This document shows, in pieces, positions 17,417-27,453 of a stretch of DNA of 64,000 nt. The DNA lies in NCBI GenBank assembly GCA_963705525.1, contig CAVPJW010000005.1, forward strand, positions 1-64,000. Direction: 5' to 3'. The translations under genes and the position numbers were made by a program. The notes below the pieces were generated by a model that searched no databases, was not told the origin of the DNA, and saw nothing but the letters and a program-made list of their open reading frames with translations. The first letter of the stretch is position 1. Each line of letters opens with the position of its first letter. This DNA comes from CAVPJW01 sp963705525. Its GTDB lineage: Bacteria > Acidobacteriota > Vicinamibacteria > Vicinamibacterales > CAVPJW01.

Positions 17417-18991
17417 ATGGAAAGCCTGAACCTCGGGTCAGACCCCGCGGAGTCTGCTCCAACCGTGGAACACCTCGTCGCGGTCCTTCGTCGTCAGAAG
17501 CGCCTCATTCTGACCTTGTTCACAGTGGTGGCAATCGGCATGACCACCTGGGTCCTGCTGATGCCGCCGAATTACGAAGGCACGATGAAGTTCCTGGTGA
17601 GAAACGCGCGGGCGGACATGGTTGTCACGTCCGACCTCAGGTCGAGCGTGTATCCGGGCGGCGTCAGCGAAGCCGAGATGAACTCGGAGATCGAACTCCT
17701 GAACAGCAGAGATCTCCTGGAAAAAGTGGCGAGCCGCACGCTCATCGCGAAGGATGAGTCACCCGTCAGCCCGAAGAGGCTGGAGAGAGCCGTCAGAGAG
17801 TTGGAAAATCACCTGCAGGTCGCGGTGGTGAGGAGAGCCAACATCATTTCAGTTGCCTACGTTGCGCGGACGCCCGCTCTCGCGGTCGATGTTCTGCGTC
17901 AACTTTCAGATCTCTATCTGGACAAGCACCTGACCACGCACAGGACCGTCGGAGCCTACGCCTTCTTCAAAGCGCAATCGGAGCATTACAAAGACGACTT
18001 GACGCGGGTCGAGGCCGAGATGAGCGAGTTCCGCACGCAACACAATATCAGCCTGATGGAGGCGCAGAAGGACCTCCTCGTGAAGCGCGGCGGCGATCTG
18101 CAGATGCAGTTCGTCGATGTCAGCGCCGCGATGAACGAGACCCGGCAGCGCATCGCTCGGCTGCACACCACGACGGAATCAATGGCCGAAACCGCTGTCG
18201 TACAGACTCGCGCGGTGCCCAATCAGTTCTCCATCGAGCGGCTGAACACGATGCTCGTGGAGTTGAAGAACCGGCGGACACTGATGCTGGCGAAGTTTCA
18301 GCCCGACGACTTGCTGGTGAAGGAGCTGGAGCAGGAGATCCACGATACCGATGCGGCGCTCACGGCGGCCCAGACGCACCCGGCGCTCGAGTCGTCGACG
18401 GAGCCGAACCCGATCCGCGAGTCGTTGCTCTCCGACCTTGCGAAGGCCGAGGTCCAGCTTGCGGGTCTCGAAGCCCGGCGAGAAAGCATCAAGGCTTCCA
18501 CGGACACACTCGATGAAGAGTGGGCTGCGCTCGAGGCGGCCACGCCCGAACACGACGCGTTGGAACGTGCGCTGAAGACCGCGGAGGGGAATTTCCAGCT
18601 CTATGAGACGAAGCGAGAGGAGGCCCGCATCGCGGAGGCGCTCGACCAGCAGAAAATCACCAACGTCAGCGTCGCGCAAGCACCCTCAGCGCCTGGCATT
18701 CCCTCCGGTCCCAGCCGGGCGATGCTGCTGCTGGTGGGCGTCTGTGTGGCCGGTTTCATCTCTCTCGGCAGCGCCCTCGGTGCCGATTTTGTCAGAGGCG
18801 GTACCGAAGCACTTAGCGGGCGGCCGCGCGCCGGGGCGACGGACAAAGTGGCGCGAGTCGACTACGACCTCGGCGCGGACCCGGTGCGTGTGACGGTGCC
18901 CGCCCTCACGCATTTTGCTGAACCGGCGAGTGTCGCCTATCAGATGGGAACGACTCGCCTCGGCCGACAGAATCGAAATCTTGGTGACTGA
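17417..18991 (+). CDS. Wzz/GumC-type polysaccharide chain-length determinant
   Basis: The ATG at 17417 has GGAGG six bases upstream. The 524-residue protein has an N-terminal Wzz domain with a membrane helix (LILTLFTVVAIGMTTWVLLM, about 32-51), a long periplasmic coiled coil (about 170-440) and a second membrane helix near the C-terminus (LLLVGVCVAGFISLGSALG). The cytoplasmic tail is short, and there is no Walker A motif, so this is a GumC-like PCP without the tyrosine kinase. It heads the polysaccharide operon and would control polymer length with the Wza-like channel encoded next. Confidence 0.9.
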   Translation: MESLNLGSDPAESAPTVEHLVAVLRRQKRLILTLFTVVAIGMTTWVLLMPPNYEGTMKFLVRNARADMVVTSDLRSSVYPGGVSEAEMNSEIELLNSRDLLEKVASRTLIAKDESPVSPKRLERAVRELENHLQVAVVRRANIISVAYVARTPALAVDVLRQLSDLYLDKHLTTHRTVGAYAFFKAQSEHYKDDLTRVEAEMSEFRTQHNISLMEAQKDLLVKRGGDLQMQFVDVSAAMNETRQRIARLHTTTESMAETAVVQTRAVPNQFSIERLNTMLVELKNRRTLMLAKFQPDDLLVKELEQEIHDTDAALTAAQTHPALESSTEPNPIRESLLSDLAKAEVQLAGLEARRESIKASTDTLDEEWAALEAATPEHDALERALKTAEGNFQLYETKREEARIAEALDQQKITNVSVAQAPSAPGIPSGPSRAMLLLVGVCVAGFISLGSALGADFVRGGTEALSGRPRAGATDKVARVDYDLGADPVRVTVPALTHFAEPASVAYQMGTTRLGRQNRNLGD

Positions 18992-19081
18992 TAAATGGGC
19001 GACACTCACCTCGTATCGCGATTCGTCCGTCGTCTCTATCGACCCTCGACCACGCCACCGGAGTGTAACGAACGGAGCGCG

Positions 19082-19751
19082 ATGACCATGAGGCACCTAT
19101 TTCTTCTCGCAGCGCTGATCAGCGTCGTGGACGGTGTTGCCGCGCACGCGCAGGATGCTCAGACGGATCTTCTATGCGACGCACGGCCGCTACCGCCTGC
19201 AGCCAAGTGATGTCATCGAAGTGCAGTACCAGTACACCCCGGAGTTCAACCAGACGGTGAGCATCCAGCCCGACGGATTCGTGATGCTGCAGGTCGCGGG
19301 CGAACTCCGGCTCGCGGGGCTCACGTTGGAGGAAGCCAAGCGTGAAATCGCCAAGCGGAGCGAGACCCGGCTGAAGGACCCGCGGGTCGCGCTCGTGCTC
19401 AGAGAATTCGAGAAGCCGTACTTCATCGTCGGCGGCGAGGTGGCGCGACCCGGAAAGTTCGACCTGCGGGGGTCGCCGACCGTGCTCGAAGCCGTCGCGA
19501 TCGCGGGCGGCTTTACGCAAAATTCCAAGCACTCGCAGGTGCTGCTGTTGCGCCGCATCGACGCCGAGCACGCCGAGGCCACGAAACTCGATGTGAAGCG
19601 ACTCGAGCGGGAGCCGACGCAGGCCGATGAATGGCGGCTCGGAGCCGGCGACATGCTGATCGTTCCCAAGAACACGCTGTCGAAGGTCGAGCGGATCGTG
19701 AAATGGGCATCGTTCGGAATCTACTGGAACCCGCTCGTGAAGAAGCAGTAG
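19082..19751 (+). CDS. Wza/GumB-type polysaccharide export protein, frameshifted near 19165
   Basis: The ATG at 19082 starts a signal peptide (MTMRHLFLLAALISVVDGVAAHAQ). The frame then breaks; the next frame continues with the polysaccharide-export domain (YRLQPSDVIEVQYQYTPEFN, VSIQPDGFVML) and an SLBB domain (FIVGGEVARPGKFDL, TVLEAVAIAGGFT). The restored product is about 220 residues, the size of GumB-like short outer-membrane exporters without a large C-terminal region. It follows the Wzz gene by 90 bases. Export of the finished polymer across the outer membrane is the expected role. Confidence 0.82.
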
Positions 19752-19791
19752 TTCCACGTCGCCCGCATCCAGACACGATCAAGAACGCATC

Positions 19792-21208
19792 ATGTACGAG
19801 TTCACGGACAAGTCGATTGCGCCAGCATACCGCGTGCTCGACACAGGCGTGGCAATTGTGTCACTGGTGCTGGGCCTCATCCTGCTGAACCTGCCACACG
19901 ACGCGCAGCACCTCGGGTCGTTCCTCGAGACGCGGATCACGCTCAAGAACGCGTTGCTCCTGTGCGGCCTGACACTCGCGTGGCCCTCCATGTTCGCCGC
20001 CTTCGGCCTCTATCGCCTCGAAGAACTGAACACATTCACCACCGAGTTAAGTCGCGTCGCCAAGGCATGCACACTTGGCAGCGCGTTTGCGATCGTCGTG
20101 GCGCTTACGAGCATGAGCGGCGCCTTCGGGGCGCTCTCGGTGCTCGTCTTCCTGCTGACCGTGACCATCGGCACGCTGTGCGCCCGTGCAGTCGGGCGTC
20201 GGCTTCTGCGAGCCGTGGCCAGACACCAGGCACGTCCACCACGTCATCATCGCCGGCACCGGACCGGGAGCGGTGCAGCACTACCGACAGATAGCGGAGC
20301 AGACTTCATACAACGTGCTCGGGTTCGTGGACACGATGGCGGTTGCGCCGCCGCTCGGCGCGTCCGGTCCACCGTTTCTGGGAACGATCGATGACCTCGA
20401 GAGAATCCTGGTGGCCCGCGCGGTAGACGAAGTGCACATCTGGCTACCAGTCAAGTCGTGCTACGCGGCAATCGAGCAGGTGATCGAGACCTGCGAGAGA
20501 GTCGGGGTGGAGTCGAGTTACGAGGCCGACATCTTCCGCCGGTCGTTCGCCCATTCCGGGCAGACGCAGCCGACTCGGTCGTCGCGAGGAAGGTCGCGCG
20601 ATGACTATCGCCTCTGGACCAAGCGGGTCATCGACGTGTGCGGGGCGCTGGTCGGCCTCGTGGTGTTCTCACCGGTCATGCTCGCGGCGGCAACCGCAGT
20701 CAAGTGGACGAGTCCTGGACCGATCCTCTTCACGCAGGAGCGTTTCGGACTTAACCGCCGCCGCATGAGGATCTACAAATTTCGCACGATGATCGCCGAT
20801 GCCGCGGCACGACAGGCGGAATTCGAGGATCAGAACGAGGCCGACGGGCCCGTGTTCAAGATCCGGCACGATCCGCGCGTGACTCCCGTGGGCCACTTTC
20901 TTCGGAAGACCTCGATCGACGAGCTGCCGCAATTGCTGAACGTGCTGAAGGGCGAGATGTCGCTGGTGGGACCTCGGCCCATGGCCGTTCGCGACGTCTT
21001 CCGTTTTACGGAAGCATCGTTGATGCGTCGATTCAGCGTGAAGCCGGGGCTGACCTGTCTCTGGCAGATTAACGGCCGAAGCAACACGACGTTCGGTCGG
21101 TGGATTGAGCTCGACCTGGAATACATCGACCGGTGGTCACTGGGTCTTGACCTCGCAATCTTGGTGAGAACCGTACCGGCGGTACTGAAGGGCGAAGGGG
21201 CAGCCTGA
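19792..21208 (+). CDS. WbaP/GumD-type undecaprenyl-phosphate sugar phosphotransferase, frameshifted near 20225
   Basis: The N-terminal half (ATG 19792) has four to five membrane segments and the C-terminal half has the catalytic PHPT domain: KRVIDVCGALVGLVVF (membrane re-entrant helix), then FKIRHDPRVTPVGHFLRKTSIDELPQLLNVL and MSLVGPRPM, motifs of polyprenyl-phosphate glycosyl-1-phosphate transferases. A one-base break around 20225 divides the two halves, which otherwise join naturally (RAVARH to HVHHVIIAGTGPGA). It transfers the first sugar phosphate to undecaprenyl phosphate and so starts repeat-unit assembly. A second, truncated paralogue lies at 23602-24570. Confidence 0.88.
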
Positions 21209-21249
21209 ACCAAGGCCGTCTCTGACACGGGTGGAAGCGAGAGGGTGAT

Positions 21250-22215
21250 ATGAGGCGCGACTCGAAGATTTTCGTCGCCGGCCATCGCGGCCTGGTCGGT
21301 TCGGCATTGATGAGGCATCTCGAAGCCGCCGGGTACGATCATCTGCTCACCGCCACGCGCGACCAGCTCGACCTCCGCGATCAGGCGGCGGTCAACTACT
21401 GGTTCCGCGCGAACCGACCGGAGTATGTCTTCCTCGTAGCCGGGACCGTGGGCGGCATCTTGGCGAACTCGTCGCGGCCCGCCGAGTTCATCTACGACAA
21501 CCTGCTGATCCATGCGACGGTCGTGCACGCCGCCTATCTGTACGTTAGCCGCAAGTTGCTGTATCTGGGGAGTTCGTGCATCTACCCTCGCGACTGTCCG
21601 CAGCCCATCAAAGAGGAATACCTGCTGACCGGCCGTCTTGAACCATCAAACCAGCCGTATGCCATTGCGAAGATCGCCGGCATTGAGTTATGCGCCGCCT
21701 ACCGCCGGCAGTACGACAGTCCTTTCATTTCCGCGATGCCGACGAATCTGTACGGCACGAATGACAACTTCGACCTAACTTCGTCGCACGTGCTGCCGGC
21801 GCTCATCCGGAAGTTCCATGACGCCAAGCTGGCGGGCACGAGTACGGTCACGATTTGGGGCAGCGGTCGACCACGACGCGAGTTCCTGCATGTCGATGAT
21901 CTCGCCGATGCATGTGTGTTCCTGATGGACCACTACGACGATGCCCTTCATATCAACGTGGGCACGGGAATCGATCTATCCATCCGGGAACTGGCGGAGC
22001 TGGTGCGGGAGATCGTGTATCCGGACGCCACGCTTCAGTTCGATGCGACCAAACCTGATGGCACGCCACGGAAGCTCCTCGACGTCTCGCGCCTGCACGA
22101 ACTGGGCTGGCGTCACAGCATCGAGCTGAAGGCGGGGATCGAGCAGACGTACGCGTGGTTTACGGAGCAATACGCCCCAAGCACGACCGCGCGGTCAACA
22201 CTCGTCCAAGTGTGA
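21250..22215 (+). CDS. fcl: GDP-L-fucose synthase
   Basis: The 321-residue product is a short-chain dehydrogenase of the GDP-fucose synthase type: NAD(P)-binding motif VAGHRGLVGSA (9-19), the active-site context GSSCIYP with Ser, and the YAIAK Tyr-Lys pair. The epimerisation residues also fit (PTNLYGTNDNFD). It catalyses epimerisation and reduction of GDP-4-keto-6-deoxymannose to GDP-L-fucose. A GAGAGGG ribosome site precedes the ATG. No GDP-mannose 4,6-dehydratase (gmd) is present in the window, so it must be encoded elsewhere. Confidence 0.93.
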   Translation: MRRDSKIFVAGHRGLVGSALMRHLEAAGYDHLLTATRDQLDLRDQAAVNYWFRANRPEYVFLVAGTVGGILANSSRPAEFIYDNLLIHATVVHAAYLYVSRKLLYLGSSCIYPRDCPQPIKEEYLLTGRLEPSNQPYAIAKIAGIELCAAYRRQYDSPFISAMPTNLYGTNDNFDLTSSHVLPALIRKFHDAKLAGTSTVTIWGSGRPRREFLHVDDLADACVFLMDHYDDALHINVGTGIDLSIRELAELVREIVYPDATLQFDATKPDGTPRKLLDVSRLHELGWRHSIELKAGIEQTYAWFTEQYAPSTTARSTLVQV

Positions 22216-22262
22216 ACATGCGAGCCGATCAGGCTTGGTTCGCCACTCAAGATCTTACGTGA

Positions 22263-23135
22263 ATGATGAGCACCCCACGAGCAACGCAGCCCGGCGCCAG
22301 TGCCCCTGATTCGTCGGAGGACGCATACCCATCGATCGGCTGGCCGAGAAAATACGACGCCTTTGGGGTGGGGATCTCGGCAACCACCTACGCTGAAGTG
22401 GTTGATGTCCTGACCCAGTGCGCCAAATGCCATCGCCCGGCCATCGTCGATTTCACGCCCGTGTCCGTGCTGACGGAGGCGGCGTATGACAATGCGTTTC
22501 GCGCCAGAATTAACAGCTTCGATCTGGTCTGCCCTGACGGTCAACCTGTCCGATGGTGCCTCAATTATTTCCACAATGCGGGCCTTCTGGAGACCGTGTG
22601 CGGCACCACGACGACTCTCCGGCTCTGCGAACGCGCTGCGACAGAGAAGATCGGCATCTACCTGTACGGCTCGACCCCGGACACATTGCGACGACTTCAG
22701 GCGAGTCTCCTCTGCCAATTTCCAGATCTCCGGATCGTCGGCGCTGAGTCCCCGCCATTCGTAGCCCTCAACCGCGAGGAACACAAGGCGGTCGCTCGTC
22801 GAATCAACGATTCGGGGGCCGGCTTCCTATTCGTCGGAATCGGCTCTCCTAAGCAGGAGAATTTCGCGTGGGAGCAGAGAGCCAGTATCCATGCGGTCCA
22901 GCTTTGCGTGGGCGCGGCATTTGACTTCATCGCGGGCACGAAAGAACGCGCGCCCCGCTGGATGCAGCGGGTCGGACTCGAATGGCTGCATCGCGCCGTC
23001 ACTGAACCTGCACGGCTTGGCAAGCGCTACGTTGTTGGAAACTTCCGATTCGCGATGCTACTCGCGCCGGAACTCATCCGTCGTGCCAGGAGTCAGGTTG
23101 GCACACGCATTCGGACCGAGCGGCGGCTGAACTGA
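22263..23135 (+). CDS. WecG/TagA/CpsF-family glycosyltransferase
   Basis: The 290-residue protein matches the GT26 family: NFTP-like VDFTPVSV, PDGQPVRW, then YLYGSTPDTLRRL and GIGSPKQENF followed by VGAAFDFIAGTKERAPRWMQ. These enzymes add N-acetylmannosamine- or glucuronic-type sugars to a lipid-linked intermediate at the membrane. It is intact and follows the GDP-fucose synthase gene by 47 bases. Confidence 0.92.
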   Translation: MMSTPRATQPGASAPDSSEDAYPSIGWPRKYDAFGVGISATTYAEVVDVLTQCAKCHRPAIVDFTPVSVLTEAAYDNAFRARINSFDLVCPDGQPVRWCLNYFHNAGLLETVCGTTTTLRLCERAATEKIGIYLYGSTPDTLRRLQASLLCQFPDLRIVGAESPPFVALNREEHKAVARRINDSGAGFLFVGIGSPKQENFAWEQRASIHAVQLCVGAAFDFIAGTKERAPRWMQRVGLEWLHRAVTEPARLGKRYVVGNFRFAMLLAPELIRRARSQVGTRIRTERRLN

Positions 23136-23194
23136 CAGGCCCATCCACATCGGCGAACACTCAGACTTCAGGGGAGCACACAGGTCGGCACATC

Positions 23195-23480
23195 ATGGAA
23201 CAGACGGCCATGAGAACATCCAGAGAGCGCCGGAGAGGCCACTTGCTCACGAACAGTTCATGGGGAATCGTTTCCCATGTATCTCAGACGGTCTTTCTAA
23301 GCCTCTTCTTCATCGTTATCGCGAGGAGGTACCCAACCGAGGAGTTCGCCAAATACGTCATCGCAACAGCCTAACCCAAATTTTATCGGCGTTCTCTTCG
23401 TTAGGCCTGGGCACCTGGTTCATCAGGGAGATCGTCGGTACAGATGACCGGGCGTCATGGGAACGCCATGCCAGATAGCT
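23195..23480 (+). pseudogene. Truncated N-terminus of an oligosaccharide flippase
   Basis: From ATG 23195 the reading gives a basic N-terminus followed by NSSWGIVSHVSQTVFLSLFFIVIARRYPTEEFAKYVIATA-type residues, the first membrane helices of a Wzx/polysaccharide-biosynthesis flippase, with a frame break near 23372 and a stop near 23478. The rest of the flippase is absent; about 120 bases later the sequence enters the middle of a sugar-phosphate transferase. It is a deletion scar; an apparently complete flippase lies at 25976. Confidence 0.65.
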
Positions 23481-23601
23481 GGCATTCGCAATATCCAGAA
23501 ACGCGATCACGAGTTCAGCAGCAAGATCGTCGTAACAATCGGCAACTTTTGCGGCGGTATCAAGAACTTCACGCGTCCCGGGATTCCTCCTGGCCAACGT
23601 C

Positions 23602-24570
23602 GTGGACGAGGTGGTGGTGGGACTGCCGGTCAAGTCGCTCTATGCGGAGGCGGCGCGCATCGTCTCGGTTTGTGAAGAGCAGGGGATCATCGTCAGGTGC
23701 CTCTCGAACATCTTCGACCATGCGCGTGGCCACTCGCAGGTCGATGAACTCCACGGCCATGCGGTCGTCACGGTCTCGTCCGGCGCGAGGTTCGGCCTGG
23801 CGACCGGCGTCAAGCGGGCGCTCGATGTCTGCGTCTCGGCGCTGCTGCTGCTCCTGCTGGCGCCTCTCGCCGGCGTCATCATGCTGGCCATCAGGCTGAC
23901 GTCGCCCGGGCCCGTGTACTTCGCGCAGGAACGGTTGGGGCTGAACAAGCGACTGTTCAAGATGTACAAGTTCCGGACGATGGTGGCAGGGGCGGAGGTG
24001 AAGCAGGCTGAACTGGAGCGGTTGAACGAGGCGGACGGTCCGGTGTTCAAGATCCGGAGTGATCCACGAATGACGCGGCTTGGACGGTGGCTACGGAAGA
24101 CGAGCCTCCACGAACTGCCGCAACTTCTCAACGTCCTGAAGGCCGACATCAGCCTGGTCGGACCGCGCCCCCTGCCGGTCCGGGACTACGAGCGATTCGG
24201 CGAGGACTGGCATCGGCGCCGGTTCAGCGTGAGGCCCGGCATGACATGCCTCTGGCAGGTGAGCGGCCGGAGCGACACGTCTTTCGACCGGTGGATGGCG
24301 CTGGACATGAAGTACATCGACACCTGGTCGCTCGGGCTCGACCTACGGATCCTGGCGAAGACGATTCCGGTGGTTCTCAGTCGATCTGGTGCAGCCTGCC
24401 AGCCGGTGGCTACGGTCAGACCGGCCATGCGATCGGATCAGGCTCGGAGTCGGCCCCAGACCAGCGGCCGAGGCCGCGTACACTCGATCGTGCTGGATGT
24501 CACCAGGTGCCTATCTGTGGTCGTTCGCTGCAATAACCCAGTGCCCCCAATCGTCACGGATCAGGCCTGA
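23602..24570 (+). CDS. Second WbaP-type sugar phosphotransferase, N-terminally truncated
   Basis: This frame has the full catalytic domain (KRALDVCVSALLLLLLAPLAGV re-entrant helix, KFRTMVAGAEV, FKIRSDPRMTRLGRWLRKTS, DISLVGPRPLPV), about 55% similar by eye to the WbaP protein at 19792-21208, but the N-terminal multi-helix domain is missing. The C-terminus runs 50 residues past the normal end at SGAA because the expected stop is lost. It starts within a flippase remnant, so it is probably the product of a rearrangement. The catalytic part alone can be functional in the PglC class, so activity is possible. Confidence 0.75.
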   Translation: MDEVVVGLPVKSLYAEAARIVSVCEEQGIIVRCLSNIFDHARGHSQVDELHGHAVVTVSSGARFGLATGVKRALDVCVSALLLLLLAPLAGVIMLAIRLTSPGPVYFAQERLGLNKRLFKMYKFRTMVAGAEVKQAELERLNEADGPVFKIRSDPRMTRLGRWLRKTSLHELPQLLNVLKADISLVGPRPLPVRDYERFGEDWHRRRFSVRPGMTCLWQVSGRSDTSFDRWMALDMKYIDTWSLGLDLRILAKTIPVVLSRSGAACQPVATVRPAMRSDQARSRPQTSGRGRVHSIVLDVTRCLSVVVRCNNPVPPIVTDQA

Positions 24571-24594
24571 ACCGCTCAGGCGAAGACGCTACAT

Positions 24595-25979
24595 GTGACT
24601 TTGCCTCGATTCGGAACAGCAGCTCTATTGGGAATTCTGGTTGCCACGGCGAGTATTGTGTATGAAGACCGACTGCCTCTGCTTGAGCGCAGGCGGCATA
24701 AGCTTCCATATCGCAGATATCTTGCTTTTGGGATCGTTAGGGCTTATTGCCACTCGTCGGTTGGTTGTGCCCGAGTTCACGATGGTACGGACGCCACTCG
24801 ACCGGCCGCTCCTGATCTTCTTCGGGGTGACGCTTCTCTCGACTGTTATTGCGCTCTTGCAGTCATCGGTCGACTTTCATGAAGCTCTCAGGGCCACCCG
24901 CGTCTTCTCTTATTACTTGACCTTCTTCGTTGTCACCAATCTGGTCAGGGAACGCCGCCAACTCGCCTTCCTGTTGAATGGCATCTTCATTCTTGCGACC
25001 TTGGTTGCCGCGGCGATGATAGGACAATACCTGCTGGGTGACTCCGTGACCCTTTTGCCCGGCCGGGTTGAGGCCTTGGAAACTCAGGGCACAGCGTTTG
25101 AGGCCGTTACGCGAATAGCCCCACCCGGTTTTTCAATCGTCCTGGTTTCGTTCGTGACAATCTCTTGCATCCTGGTGTTCGAAAGAGTGAAGCCGACAGG
25201 ATTGCTCAAATTCTCTCAATGTGGATTGATGGGCATGGCGCTCGTGGTCACCTTTCTCCGCAGTTATTGGGCCGCATTGTGCGTAGTCCTGTTTCTGATG
25301 GTGTGCCTCGTCAGAGGCGCCGACAGGCGAAGATTCATGGGTTGGGGGATGGTGGTCATATGCCTCGGCAGCGTTGATTCTGCTCGTCGTATTCAACGAC
25401 ACAAACTCATTGGGCTCGAGGTTGTTGGTGGCGTTTGGGGATAGGCTGGGCACACTTTCCAGCAGCGGGACGTTTCAGGGTGGCGATAGCTCCGTAGAAT
25501 GGAGAATGATCGAGAATCGCTATGCTTTCTCTGCGATCGCGTCAAATCCAGTGGTAGGCCTGGGAATGGGAGCCATATACAGACCATGGGATTCCACACT
25601 TGACTTCCGGGATGCCGATGGTGTTGACCACGACTTCAGGAGGCACATTCATAACGGTCACCTATGGATTCTGCTGCAATCGGGTCTGCTTGGCTATCTC
25701 AGTTTTGTGTGGCTGTCGCTTGCCTTCCTGATGCGTGGGTTCACGCATTGGCGCAGCGTACCCAACGACCGGATGAGGAGCGTGGTGTTGGGTTTTACCC
25801 TCGCCTATCTGGCCGTGTTCATCGCCGCAGTGGCCAATTCTTCATTCATGCAGTGGAACTGGACTCCCGTCATTGGAATCATGATGGGCATCAACGAGGT
25901 TGTTCTGAGGCAGGTCAGGGAGGATGAGTCATCAGCCTTGATCAGTCCGTTCAGATCCGCAAGCAGCCACGAGCGATGA
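24595..25979 (+). CDS. O-antigen ligase/polymerase (Wzy/WaaL-type), two frameshifts
   Basis: Three frames together make a multi-pass membrane protein: a start at GTG 24595, a central part (24690-25365) with eight or more hydrophobic helices, and a C-terminal part to 25979 carrying the typical RRHIHNGHLWILLQSGLLGYL loop, in which a periplasmic His is expected for O-antigen ligases and Wzy polymerases. Breaks lie near 24670 and 25365. The product would polymerise repeat units or ligate glycan to an acceptor in the periplasm. It overlaps the next gene by four bases (ATGA). Confidence 0.75.
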
Positions 25980-27453
25980 GGAGGCTCATCAAGAACCTGG
26001 CGATCTATGCGCCGTCACAGTTCTTACCCGCTCTTACCGCCTTTGTCACTACTCCAATTCTCACGAGGCTCTTCCTTCCGGCGGAGTACGGCGATTGGTC
26101 AATTGCATTGAGCGCCATCGCATTCCTGGTTGCGCTGGCCGGCTCTGGTCTGGGTAGCGCCTCGATACGCTTTTACCCGAGCTATAAGTCGAAGTCGACC
26201 CTGAACATTTTCTTCGGGACCATCGGTGTGTCTATTGGCGCAGCCATCACTGTTGTTGCCGGGGCCAGTGTTCTCACTCTCGTTTTGCTCAGGCAGTTTC
26301 TGCCTGCTGCGCTGGTAAGACTGTTACCTCTCGTCATCCTGATCTTTGTGGCCCAGAGTATCGTCGGCATTGCGATGGCTGTTGTCAGAGCTCAAGGGCG
26401 CAGCGGACTATACACATCGTTTCAGCTCGCAACGAACTACGGTGGCCTTGGACTTGGGCTGCTCCTGGTTGCGGTATTCGGTTTCCGAGTTGAGGGTCTC
26501 CTGTGGGGCACGTTTCTAGCCCTTCTCGTGAGTCTGCCTTTTCTGGTTTCCCAGACCACCAAAACTGTGGGCATTCGGATGCAGCACTTTCGCCTTGCGG
26601 ATGCCCTCCAAATCTGGCGGTATGCCTGGCCGTTGACTCTGGGGAGTCTGGCCATGTGGGGATTGCGGCTATCCGACCTATTTATTATCAGATCATTTTC
26701 CTCCGCGCGCGATGTGGGGCTCTACTCGGTGTCATATAACCTCTCCGCCAGGAGCATTGAGCTTCTCGTGGCATTGTTTCTGCTGACGGTGTCACCTTTG
26801 GTCTACAGCACTTGGGAAACGGAGGGACGAGAGGCAACTGAATCGACCCTGACCGCAGTCACCCGGATTTACCTGGTCCTGTGCGTGCCAGCGGCTGTTG
26901 GGCTGACCGTTCTGGCTGTTCCGTTTGTATCGCTACTGACAGCGCCGGATTTCCATGAGGGTGCCAGAATCGTCGGCTTTGTGGCATTTTCCAGCCTTGT
27001 GTGGGGACTGGCGAACATCGCCATGATGGGCTTAACGATAAGAAGCAAGCACGTCGACTCGGAGCCAACCAGCTTGTGGCTGCCTCCACACACGTCGCTT
27101 TGCAGTTAGTGTTCGTGCCTCGCTTCGGTTACATGGCGTCGGCCATCTCGACGCTGATCGGCTACACCGGCTTGCTGCTCTTGAACACTCATGGCTCACG
27201 ATCACAACTGACCTGGCGAGTTCCGTTCCGTACACTGCGAAACGTTAGTGCTGGGTCAATGGTGATGGGATTGGTTGCCTGGGGAATATATGGACTCTCT
27301 GGCGAAGGGAGCGAGGTATCAATAGCCTATCTTTTTCTGAGCGTCGCGGTGGCGGTTCCTACCTATGTCGGTTGCCTTTGGTTGCTGGGTGAGGTGAGGG
27401 AGGCGGAGAAGAGTGCGGTCCTGGAGCTATGGGATGGCGTGGTGGGTAAGTGA
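25976..27453 (+). CDS. Wzx-type oligosaccharide flippase, frameshifted near 27038
   Basis: The ATG overlaps the stop of the polymerase gene. The restored product of about 490 residues has the N-terminal KNLAIYAPSQFLPALTAF motif and roughly twelve to fourteen hydrophobic helices of the MOP/Wzx superfamily, flipping lipid-linked repeat units across the inner membrane. The frame break occurs at LTIRSKH/KKQARRLGANQL, near 27038. The last part is closely followed by the heparinase-like gene (ATG 27450), again with a four-base overlap, so the three genes form a coupled unit. Confidence 0.8.
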
